Assembly: GCA_021798675.1 (NCBI GenBank)
Contig: JAJZGE010000050.1
Span: 1-8,670 of the forward strand
From: Pseudomonadota bacterium
Lineage (GTDB): Bacteria; Pseudomonadota; Gammaproteobacteria; Xanthomonadales; Rhodanobacteraceae
DNA length: 8,670 nucleotides
Reading direction: 5' to 3'
Shown here: one piece after another, positions 1 through 5,331 of the stretch
How positions within the stretch are numbered: the first letter of the stretch is position 1
Layout of the letters: each line of letters opens with the position of its first letter
Translations under genes and position numbers: made by a program
The notes under the pieces: generated by a model
What the model was told of the DNA's origin: nothing
Seen by the model: the letters and a program-made list of their open reading frames with translations, nothing else
The model's database searches: none

Positions 1-165
1 GACGTAGTTGACGCAGACATCGGCACCGGCCTGTCCCATGGCCATCGCCACGCCGCGTCCGATGCCCGAGTTGGCGCCGGTGACCAGCGCCTTCTGGCCG
101 CTGAGCAGCGGATAGGCGGGCACCGCGGGCGCGGTGGATGGAATGGACGGGGCGGCGGCATTCAT
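1..165 (-). CDS. SDR family NAD(P)-dependent oxidoreductase, N-terminal part only
   Basis: The reverse strand from an ATG at 165 reads 55 codons without a stop to the window edge, so only the N terminus is present. After about 20 Ala/Pro-rich residues comes a first Rossmann strand and glycine-rich loop, KALVTGANSGIG (residues 25-36). This is the classical short-chain dehydrogenase TGxxxGIG nucleotide-binding motif. It is followed by helix GRGVAMAMGQAGADV and the strand VCVNYV. An AAGGA ribosome site lies 8 bases before the ATG, which supports this start. The wording of the N terminus resembles proteins annotated as SDR glucose 1-dehydrogenases. The catalytic Ser-Tyr-Lys lies outside the window, so substrate and activity cannot be judged. 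It is divergent from the DoxX-cupin-lactonase-VOC operon. A dehydrogenase making a lactone next to a lactonase would be a sensible pair, but that is inference. Confidence 0.9.
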   Translation of the reverse strand, partial: MNAAAPSIPSTAPAVPAYPLLSGQKALVTGANSGIGRGVAMAMGQAGADVCVNYV

Positions 166-386
166 GGCGACGATCCTTGGAAGTGGGCGAGGGCAACGAG
201 CCGGCGTGCACTGTGGCGCGGGCGCCGTCGCGCGAGCGTGAGTGCGGCGTGCTCGCCGTCGTCAGGTCGCTTCGCTGCGGCCGCAAATTCATGCATGCCG
301 GGCACGGCGTTCCTCTGCTACGCGGTATTCACCGCTCCCCGTGCATGTTGCGTACTCGGCGACAGCGGGAGATCGAGGTGACCGGC
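166..386. promoter_or_regulatory. Divergent intergenic region between the SDR gene and the DoxX operon
   Basis: These 221 bases separate two divergent starts and should hold both promoters. No convincing -35/-10 pair could be assigned by eye on either strand. Short symmetric elements are present: TGCGGCCGCA (276-285), CATGCATG (290-297) and an inverted repeat GCGGT-attc-ACCGC (322-335). The last lies about 50 bases before the operon start and is the best candidate operator, but 5-base stems are expected by chance in DNA this GC-rich. Reading frames continue through the region, but the predicted residues look non-biological. Confidence 0.35.
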
Positions 387-863
387 GTGATCATGGTGAT
401 GCTTGCGTTGCTGGTGCGCGGCCTGCTGGTGCTGCTGTTTCTGCCGTTCAGCGCGCTGGACAAGCTCCTCAATCACCGACAGGCGGTGGAGCAGGCGCGG
501 CAAGGCGTGGGTTCGGCGGCGCTGGCGCCGGTGATGATCTGGATGGGTCTGGCCGTCGAAGTGGGCATGTCGCTGGCGATCCTCACCGGCGTGGCGGATC
601 GGCTGGCCGCCTTCGTCCTGGCCGGCTACTGCATCGTCACCGCGCTGCTGTGGAAGCGCTTCTGGAAGGTTCCGGATTTTCGGCTGCGGGGCGCCAGCAA
701 GGGCCGCGACACGTTCTGGGATTTCCTGAAAAACCTGGCGCTGGCGGGTGGATTTCTGCTGCTGACGACGGGCGGCACGGCGGCGGGCGTGCTGCGCTTC
801 CTGGCCCATCCGCTGGCCTCCTCGCATCCCTATGCGCTGACCGATCCGGGACATCCGCCATGA
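387..863 (+). CDS. DoxX-like small integral membrane protein
   Basis: This is a 158-residue hydrophobic protein with about four predicted membrane segments, near residues 3-21, 46-68, 72-90 and 115-135. A charged loop (KRFWKVPDFRLRGASKGRD) precedes the sequence FWDFLKNLALAGGFLLL. The four-helix layout and the xFLKNLALxGGxLLL motif are typical of the DoxX family. Family members range from thiosulfate:quinone oxidoreductase subunits to unassigned inner-membrane proteins, so no reaction can be given. GTG at 387 was chosen because GAGGTGA (375-381) is a strong ribosome site five to six bases upstream. ATG at 393 and GTG at 378 are alternatives. The frame is open back to 138, but the extra stretch is Arg/Cys-rich and not membrane-like. 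The stop overlaps the next start (ATGA), indicating translational coupling. It heads the four-gene operon and may channel electrons or anchor the soluble enzymes, which is speculation. Confidence 0.8.
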   Translation: MIMVMLALLVRGLLVLLFLPFSALDKLLNHRQAVEQARQGVGSAALAPVMIWMGLAVEVGMSLAILTGVADRLAAFVLAGYCIVTALLWKRFWKVPDFRLRGASKGRDTFWDFLKNLALAGGFLLLTTGGTAAGVLRFLAHPLASSHPYALTDPGHPP

Positions 864-1303
864 CTGACCAGCCGAGCGTGCCTTACTGGCATCTGTGGAC
901 CGACGCTGCCGGCGTGAGCCACCAGCGGCGCTGCGCGATGACCGAATTCGCATGGAGATCCATGCAGCCGCCGGCCGCTCCGCAGTGGCAGGGCGAAGCG
1001 CGGCATGGCGCGATGACGATGCTGGTCACGGTGCAGCCGGTCGGCTGGGTCGGTTGCTGGCACGAGAACCCGAAGCCGCAGTGGATCGTGCCGCTGACCG
1101 GGCGCTGGTTTGTCGAGTCGATGGACGGCACGCGCACCGAGATGGCTGCCGGTGAATGGTCGTTCGGTGGCGATCAGGGTTGCCGGGAGGTGGACGGACG
1201 CAGGGGGCATCGGTCCGGCACGCTGGGCGAGGTGCCGGCGGTGCTGCTGGTGATCCAGCTTGACGATGCACCGGCGCCCGCCTCGCCGTGCGGCTTCCGG
1301 TGA
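860..1303 (+). CDS. Small cupin-domain protein
   Basis: This encodes a 147-residue soluble protein. A beta-rich core from about residue 55 to 135 fits a single cupin barrel: GCWHENPKPQWIVPLTGRWF (65-84), then FVESMDGTRTEMAAGEWSFG (84-103), then GHRSGTLGEVPAVLLVIQL (116-134). H68 and H117 fall about where cupin metal-binding histidines lie. The classic HxH pair of motif 1 is not present, so metal binding is uncertain and a structural or ligand-binding role is possible. There is no signal peptide. The ATG overlaps the DoxX stop by four bases, with GGGA (848-851) as ribosome site. The lactonase gene follows six bases after the stop. Small cupins often act as isomerases, epimerases, dioxygenases or sensors in catabolic operons; the sequence does not say which. 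Confidence 0.75.
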   Translation: MTDQPSVPYWHLWTDAAGVSHQRRCAMTEFAWRSMQPPAAPQWQGEARHGAMTMLVTVQPVGWVGCWHENPKPQWIVPLTGRWFVESMDGTRTEMAAGEWSFGGDQGCREVDGRRGHRSGTLGEVPAVLLVIQLDDAPAPASPCGFR

Positions 1304-1309
1304 TCGGCG

Positions 1310-2212
1310 ATGGACGGTTTCGAGATCGTCGATCCGGTCTTCGCGCACTACCTGCTGGCGAATGCGTCGCTGGAGGAACTGGCCGGCGGCTTCCGCTGGA
1401 TCGAGGGCCTGGTGTGGATGGGTGACGCCGGCTGCCTGCTGTTTCAGGATCTGCCGCGCAACCGCACCCTGCGCTGGATCGAGGATGCCGGGGTGTCCGT
1501 CTATCGCGCGCCGTCGCACTACGCCAACGGCCAGTGCCGCGACCGGCAGGGTCGGCTGATTTCCTGTTCGCATCGCGATCGCTGCCTCTATCGCACCGAG
1601 CTCGACGGCAGCCTGAGCCGGCTGATCGATCGGCATGCGGGGCGTCGGCTCAACGCGCCGAACGACGTCACGGTGAAGTCGGACGGCTCGATCTGGTTCA
1701 CCGATCCGCTTTACGGCATCCAGAGCGACTACGAGGGCGGCCGCCAGACTTCCGAGCAACCGCCGGCGCTGTATCGCCTCGATCCGGCAGCGGGCCGGAT
1801 CGTGCTGATGGCGGGCGATTTCGATGGTCCCAACGGCCTCGCGTTTTCCCCGGACGAGCGCCGGCTGTACGTGAGCGAGACCGGCGATCAGACGCGCGAC
1901 GATCCGCGGCAATACATCCGCGCGTTCGACGTCGCTGCCGACGGCGCGCTGCACGGCGGCGGCGTCTTCCACAAGGTCGCGCCCGGCTACACCGACGGCC
2001 TGTGCGTGGACGAGGACGGCAACCTGTGGGCCAGCGCCGCCGACGGCGTGCACTGCATCGCCCCCGACGGGCGGCTGCTGGGCAAGCTGCGCGTGCCGCA
2101 CCGGGTCTCGAACCTCACCTTCGGCGGAGCGCAGCGCGATCGCCTGTTCATCGGCGGCTCGCACACGCTGTACGCCATCTTCCTGAATCGGCGCGGTGCG
2201 CTGCGGTGGTGA
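1310..2212 (+). CDS. SMP-30/gluconolactonase/LRE family lactonase
   Basis: This 300-residue protein has the length and repeat pattern of the six-bladed SMP-30/gluconolactonase beta-propeller. These enzymes hydrolyse aldono- or other lactones using one divalent metal. The expected metal-site residues are all visible: E32 in WIEGLVW, N118 in LNAPNDVTV followed by DGSIWFTDP, N175 in DGPNGLAFSPD and D229 in GYTDGLCVDEDGNLWASA. The Asn-Asp-Val and Pro-Asn-Gly signatures are strong. No signal peptide is seen, so it is probably cytoplasmic. The start lies six bases after the cupin stop, with GGTGAT as a modest ribosome site. Its stop overlaps the next gene's GTG. With the divergent SDR it could complete a dehydrogenase-to-lactone-to-acid route, for example glucose to gluconate. 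The true substrate is unknown, because this family also includes enzymes acting on other sugar lactones and on organophosphates. Confidence 0.92.
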   Translation: MDGFEIVDPVFAHYLLANASLEELAGGFRWIEGLVWMGDAGCLLFQDLPRNRTLRWIEDAGVSVYRAPSHYANGQCRDRQGRLISCSHRDRCLYRTELDGSLSRLIDRHAGRRLNAPNDVTVKSDGSIWFTDPLYGIQSDYEGGRQTSEQPPALYRLDPAAGRIVLMAGDFDGPNGLAFSPDERRLYVSETGDQTRDDPRQYIRAFDVAADGALHGGGVFHKVAPGYTDGLCVDEDGNLWASAADGVHCIAPDGRLLGKLRVPHRVSNLTFGGAQRDRLFIGGSHTLYAIFLNRRGALRW

Positions 2213-3090
2213 CAGTCGGCGGATCGCCGCCGCTGTGCCGGCTGCTGCGCTGTGTTCTGGTCAGCCATGACGCCGCGCGGCTGGCGACGTTCTACGAGCA
2301 GGCACTGGGCTGCCGGCCAGTGGCGCGGGTGCATCGCGCGGGCGCCGCTTTCGCGACCGCGATGGGCGTGGCTGGCGGGGCGCTGAGCATCACGCTGGAG
2401 CTCGGTGCCCAGCGCATCGAGCTGCTGCAGTTTGCGCTTCCCGGTCGACCCTATCCGGCCGGCACGCTGGCTTCGGATCTGCTGTTCCAGCACTGCGCGG
2501 TGGTGGTCCGCGACATGCGTGAAGCCTTTCACCGATTGTCGGCGGTGGGCGGCTGGACGGCCATCTCCAGGCACGGCCCCCAGCGGTTGCCGGTCAGCTC
2601 CGGCGGGGTGACCGCCTTCAAGTTTCGCGATCCCGAAGGCCACCCGCTGGAGCTGCTGGCGTTTCCGGCGGCCGGGCTGCCGGCGCACTGGCGGCAGGCG
2701 CCGCACAGCGATCCATGTCTTGGCATCGACCATACGGCGATCAGCGTGTCGGACGGGGCAGCCAGCGTGGCCTTCTATCAGGCGCTCGGGCTGCGCGTGG
2801 CGGGCGCCTCGACGAATGCCGGCGCGGAGCAGGCAAGCCTCGACGGCCTGCCCGGGCCGCAGGTCGAGGTGACCGCGCTGGCCGCGGAACAGGCTACGCC
2901 GCACCTGGAGCTGCTGTGCTATCGACGCACGCAGCCAGGCGTACCCGCTGATGTCGGCCCCAGCGACATCGCGGCAACGCGGCTGCTGTGGCAGGCGCGC
3001 AGCGTGCCCGGCCCGCGATCCCGCGCCGGCGATCCGCAGGCGCTGGTCGATCCCGACGGGCATCGGTTGCTGCTCGTTGCAGCCTGTTGA
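2209..3090 (+). CDS. Tandem VOC (glyoxalase/dioxygenase-fold) family protein
   Basis: The 293-residue product reads as four beta-alpha-beta-beta-beta modules. Module 1 has CVLVSHDAARLATFYEQALG (15-34). Module 2 has FQHCAVVVRDM (93-103) through FRDPEGHPLELLAF (139-152). Module 3 has GIDHTAISVSD (172-182) and FYQALGLRV, through HLELL (232-236). Module 4 is short and ends DPDGHRLLLV (281-290). Potential metal ligands are H95, E148, H175 and E234. Module 1 has Cys15 where the first His is usual. Module 4 has Leu where Glu is usual, so an outer site may be degenerate. VOC enzymes include glyoxalases, extradiol dioxygenases, epimerases and binding proteins, and I cannot choose among them. GTG at 2209 was selected because it forms a GTGA overlap with the lactonase stop; GTG at 2206 is equally possible. 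It is the last gene of the operon. Confidence 0.82.
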   Translation: MTVGGSPPLCRLLRCVLVSHDAARLATFYEQALGCRPVARVHRAGAAFATAMGVAGGALSITLELGAQRIELLQFALPGRPYPAGTLASDLLFQHCAVVVRDMREAFHRLSAVGGWTAISRHGPQRLPVSSGGVTAFKFRDPEGHPLELLAFPAAGLPAHWRQAPHSDPCLGIDHTAISVSDGAASVAFYQALGLRVAGASTNAGAEQASLDGLPGPQVEVTALAAEQATPHLELLCYRRTQPGVPADVGPSDIAATRLLWQARSVPGPRSRAGDPQALVDPDGHRLLLVAAC

Positions 3091-3162
3091 GATGACCACA
3101 AACTGCGCCGGCCATTCCGTTCACCCGTGCACCCGTTCGCTGCTTCACCCATCGCCCGTTCG

Positions 3163-3192
3163 CCCTGAGCGTAGCGAAGCGAAGTCGAAGGG
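3163..3192. repeat. Dispersed intergenic REP-like element (single copy here)
   Basis: The segment begins CCCTGAGCG and ends GTCGAAGGG, with an internal AGCGAAGCGAAG run. The form CCCTGAGC...GTCGAAGGG with complementary ends is one I recognise as a widely dispersed intergenic sequence in GC-rich proteobacteria. Only one copy is in this window, so repetition cannot be shown here. It lies in the 123-base gap between the convergent VOC and GH39 genes, where such elements usually sit. The outer CCCT/AGGG bases can pair, so it may act as a weak bidirectional terminator or mRNA end. No T-run follows. Just before it are two CCCGTTCG copies (3132-3139 and 3155-3162). Confidence 0.5.
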
Positions 3193-3213
3193 TCGCGGGT
3201 CACAGGCGCCGCC

Positions 3214-4647
3214 TCAGCAGGCGAAGTGAATCACCGCCACCGATTGCGGCGGCAGCTCCAGCTCGATCACATGGCTGCCACGCTTGCCGGCGAACTTCAG
3301 CGGCTCGGCCTGCAGCTTCGACACCTCATGCAGTTCGTCGACCATGGCGGCGCTGAGGTATTCCGGCTTGCCCATCTGCTCCCAGCGGCGCTTGGCGTTG
3401 GCATGCACCAGGTCGATCCGCTGCAGCGAGCCGGATGCCTTGCTGCCACCGCCCTTGAGCGTGAACGACACCGCCTCGCTGGCGACAGGATGCCGCGGCA
3501 GCGCGAAATTGGTGAGCACCACGGCCGCCGACTTGTCGCCGCGCACCAGCCAGGCATCGACCGTGGCGTGCGTCCCTTGCACCGGCATCAGCGCGCTGCC
3601 CAGACCGTGCAGCAATTCGAAGGCGCGGTATGCCGGTTTGGCGATGCCGTGGATGTTCAGCAGCCCGAAGCCGCCATGGAAGGGTACCGAGGGAAAGTAG
3701 TTTTCCTCGAAGATGTCGGAGAACGTCCAGTAGCTGTAGCCCTGCACCAGGCCGTTCGCCTCCAGCACAGTCTTGACGATGAAGGCGGCCGCATACGGGT
3801 CATCGTGCATCGGGTCGCGCGGATTGGACGAGGTGCACCACTCGGTGTAGTACAGCGGCAGTTTGCCGGCCTGCTTGCGCACCGCGCGCGCCTCCTCGCG
3901 CAGCGCGCTGCGCGTGCTTTCGGCCAGCTGCGTCTCGGTGTCGTCGCCCGGCTGGCCGAATGAATCGGTCGGATAGTGATGGGTGCTGACGAAGTCGACC
4001 GGCAGCCCGTTGGTCGTGCAGAAATCGAGGAAATCGGTGACCCACGCGTTGTCCGCCGTGGCCGGGCCGCCCACCTGCAGCGCGCTGTCCACCGTCTTGA
4101 TCGCCTCGACGGTGTAGCGGTACAGCGCGAAATACTCGCTCTGGCTGCCGCTGCCGAACGCGGTGAGGTTGGGCTCGTTCCAGACCTCGAAAAACCACTG
4201 CCGCACCTCGTCGATGCCGTAACGATCGACCCAGTGGCTGACCAGCTTGTGTATCAGCACCGACCACTGCGCCAGATCCTTCGGCGCGCTGACGTTGGCC
4301 CGGTAGTGGAAGATCGTCTGGCCGCTGGAGGACAGCGCCGAGGGCATGAAGCTCAGTTCGACGAAGGGTTTCATGCCGATCGACAGCAGGAAGTCGAAGA
4401 TCTGGTCGGCGTTGAAGAACGAATAGAGCAGCTCGTCGCTCTGGCAGATCAGCGTGCCCATGTCGTCGCACAGGATGCCGTGGAAGCGCACGTGGCGCAT
4501 GCCGAGTTCGTCGTGGGCGCGCCGCAGCTGCGCCTGCCAGTCCGCGCGTAGCGCCAGCGTGGCGTGGCCGCTGCCCACCGTGTGCTCCCAGAAATGCGGC
4601 AACGGGGTGGCCTTGCCGTCGAGATCGCCAGTGAAGGTTGCGCTCAT
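3214..4647 (-). CDS. Glycoside hydrolase family 39 (beta-xylosidase type)
   Basis: A 477-residue protein with a TIM-barrel of the GH39 retaining beta-xylosidase/alpha-L-iduronidase family. The early HVRFHGILCDDMG (52-64) is a GH39 hallmark. The acid/base glutamate is E158 in FFEVWNEPNL, and the nucleophile is E269 in LYYTEWCTSSNPRD. Other barrel pieces are KPFVELSFMPSAL (93-105), VDFVSTHHYP (217-226), GYSYWTFSDIFEE (303-315) and FHGGFGLLNIHGIAKPAY (323-340). A beta-sandwich-like tail, from about 355 to the end, completes the usual length. No signal peptide or membrane segment is seen, so it probably acts in the cytoplasm on imported xylo-oligosaccharides or other small glycosides. ATG at 4647 has an AGGA ribosome site about 10 bases upstream. 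It is a single leftward gene with no transporter or sugar regulator beside it in the window. GH39 specificity is broader than xylose, so the substrate is open. Confidence 0.93.
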   Translation of the reverse strand: MSATFTGDLDGKATPLPHFWEHTVGSGHATLALRADWQAQLRRAHDELGMRHVRFHGILCDDMGTLICQSDELLYSFFNADQIFDFLLSIGMKPFVELSFMPSALSSSGQTIFHYRANVSAPKDLAQWSVLIHKLVSHWVDRYGIDEVRQWFFEVWNEPNLTAFGSGSQSEYFALYRYTVEAIKTVDSALQVGGPATADNAWVTDFLDFCTTNGLPVDFVSTHHYPTDSFGQPGDDTETQLAESTRSALREEARAVRKQAGKLPLYYTEWCTSSNPRDPMHDDPYAAAFIVKTVLEANGLVQGYSYWTFSDIFEENYFPSVPFHGGFGLLNIHGIAKPAYRAFELLHGLGSALMPVQGTHATVDAWLVRGDKSAAVVLTNFALPRHPVASEAVSFTLKGGGSKASGSLQRIDLVHANAKRRWEQMGKPEYLSAAMVDELHEVSKLQAEPLKFAGKRGSHVIELELPPQSVAVIHFAC

Positions 4648-4682
4648 GCTGGATCGTTCCTGCGGCGTCGTTGGGTGGCTGT

Positions 4683-4703
4683 GGCATTCGATGCCCCGGC
4701 ATC
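4683..4703. repeat. Overlapping inverted repeats with GATGCC/GGCATC half-sites (possible operator)
   Basis: Three half-sites alternate here: GGCAT (4683-4687), GATGCC (4690-4695) and GGCATC (4698-4703). GATGCC-cc-GGCATC (4690-4703) is a perfect six-base dyad with a two-base centre. GGCAT-tcg-ATGCC (4683-4695) is a second, overlapping dyad. The cluster lies 36-56 bases before the GH39 ATG, a normal place for an operator or a promoter-proximal 5' leader. The same half-sites recur in the repeat at 4761-4786. No matching regulator gene is in the window. Confidence 0.45.
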
Positions 4704-4734
4704 GGCGGCGCCGCGCCGGGCGGCTGTGCGGGAC

Positions 4735-4754
4735 GCACGCCGACGCCGGCGTGC
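4735..4754. repeat. Perfect 8-base inverted repeat, four-base loop
   Basis: GCACGCCG (4735-4742), loop ACGC, then CGGCGTGC (4747-4754). The stem is perfect and all but one or two pairs are G-C. As RNA it would be a stable hairpin on either strand, but no T-run follows, so an intrinsic terminator is not supported. It lies mid-way between GH39 and the MerR gene. Confidence 0.5.
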
Positions 4755-4760
4755 GGCTCC

Positions 4761-4786
4761 GGATGCCCGCACATCAGCGGGCATCC
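4761..4786. repeat. Perfect 10-base inverted repeat, six-base loop
   Basis: GGATGCCCGC (4761-4770), loop ACATCA, then GCGGGCATCC (4777-4786), with all ten pairs matching. It contains the GATGCC and GGCATC half-sites also found at 4690-4703. It begins only six bases after the preceding hairpin. It could be a spaced operator for GH39, a REP-type hairpin, or an insulator between the two divergent genes. No poly-T tract follows in either direction, so terminator function is unlikely. Confidence 0.55.
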
Positions 4787-4846
4787 TCGCTGCCGCGCCG
4801 TGTATGCGTGGTGATGCGCGGGCGGCGGCGTGCCCACGAGCGCCAA

Positions 4847-4864
4847 CCCGCATGATCGTGCGGG
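4847..4864. repeat. Six-base inverted repeat just upstream of the MerR-type promoter
   Basis: CCCGCA (4847-4852), loop TGATCG, then TGCGGG (4859-4864). It ends three bases before the -35 hexamer of the regulator-ATPase promoter. It may be a second protein-binding site, though six-base stems in GC-rich DNA can be accidental. Confidence 0.3.
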
Positions 4865-4867
4865 CGC

Positions 4868-4899
4868 TTGACTCTGGACCTGAATCAAGGGTCTAGACT
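4868..4899 (+). promoter_or_regulatory. MerR-class metal-responsive promoter with dyad operator in a 20-base spacer
   Basis: A -35 hexamer TTGACT (4868-4873) and a -10 hexamer TAGACT (4894-4899) are separated by 20 bases. This long spacing is the hallmark of promoters activated by MerR-family DNA distortion, which have 19-20 rather than the usual 17. The spacer carries an imperfect dyad: ACTCTGGACC (4871-4880) opposite GGTCTAGACT (4890-4899), matching at 8 of 10 positions around a nine-base centre. The TTGACTCTGGA opening resembles known zinc, lead and copper MerR-type operators. The initiation point should fall about seven bases after the -10, essentially on the ATG at 4906. It should control the regulator itself and the overlapping ATPase. 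Confidence 0.85.
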
Positions 4900-4905
4900 G
4901 ACGCC

Positions 4906-5331
4906 ATGAACGCACCCGCCCAATCCCTCACCATCGGTGCCGTCGCCAAGCGCGTCGGCGTGCCGATCGACACCATCCGCTATTACGAGCGCGAGGGTCT
5001 GCTGCCTGCACCGCAGCGGCGCGCGTCGGGCTATCGAAGTTACGGCGAGGGCGCGATCGCGCAGCTGCGCTTCATCCGCCGCGCCAAGCAGCTCGGCTTC
5101 ACGCTGGAAGAGATCCGCGAGCTGCTGGCGCTGTCGCACGACCGCCAGCTGGGCGTGAAGGCGGTGAAGCAGCGCGCGCAGCAGCGGCTGGCGGCGATCG
5201 ACGCGCGCATGGCCGAGCTGCAGCGGGTGCGTGACGGGCTGGCGCAGCTGATCCAGGTCTGTCCCGGCCACGGTGCGCCGGAGCAGTGCCCGATCCTGCG
5301 CGCACTCAACGATACCGAGGTGACGTCATGA
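4906..5331 (+). CDS. MerR-family heavy-metal-responsive transcriptional regulator (CueR/ZntR-like)
   Basis: A 141-residue regulator. The N-terminal winged helix-turn-helix reads [29 protein letters not shown] (8-36), then [35 protein letters not shown] (42-76). These are near-textbook MerR signatures. A long dimerisation helix (about 84-118) leads to the metal loop C119-PGHGAPEQ-C128 followed by PIL, which matches the CueR/ZntR-type two-cysteine C-terminal loop. At the position aligned with CueR Ser77 and ZntR Cys79, which helps set Cu(I)/Ag(I)/Au(I) versus Zn(II)/Hg(II) preference, there appears to be Val84. The two-Cys loop and the ATPase partner favour a monovalent copper-group metal, but this is not certain. 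No ribosome site precedes the ATG, and the message is probably leaderless. The stop overlaps the ATPase start as ATGA. Confidence 0.92.
   Translation: MNAPAQSLTIGAVAKRVGVPIDTIRYYEREGLLPAPQRRASGYRSYGEGAIAQLRFIRRAKQLGFTLEEIRELLALSHDRQLGVKAVKQRAQQRLAAIDARMAELQRVRDGLAQLIQVCPGHGAPEQCPILRALNDTEVTS

Noticed and set aside
138..386. N-terminal extension of the DoxX-like frame back to an ATG at 138
   Set aside because: The extra residues are Arg/Cys/Gly-rich and not membrane-like, overlap the divergent SDR start, and a strong ribosome site precedes the start near 387.
830..2164. 444-codon open frame on the minus strand opposite cupin and lactonase
   Set aside because: Composition is typical of an antisense shadow in GC-rich DNA, with no recognisable motif, and both plus-strand genes have clear family motifs.
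1534..2208. Upstream extension of the VOC frame to 1534
   Set aside because: It lies inside the lactonase gene and encodes Arg-rich shadow sequence; the first VOC strand starts only after about 2240.
3210..3223. CGCCT-cagc-AGGCG hairpin at the GH39 stop as a terminator
   Set aside because: The stem is only five bases, it contains the stop codon itself, and no T-run follows on either strand.
4454..4896. Plus-strand open frames across the GH39 start and the following spacer
   Set aside because: Arg/Ala-rich with no motif, and they cross the well-supported GH39 start and the regulator promoter.
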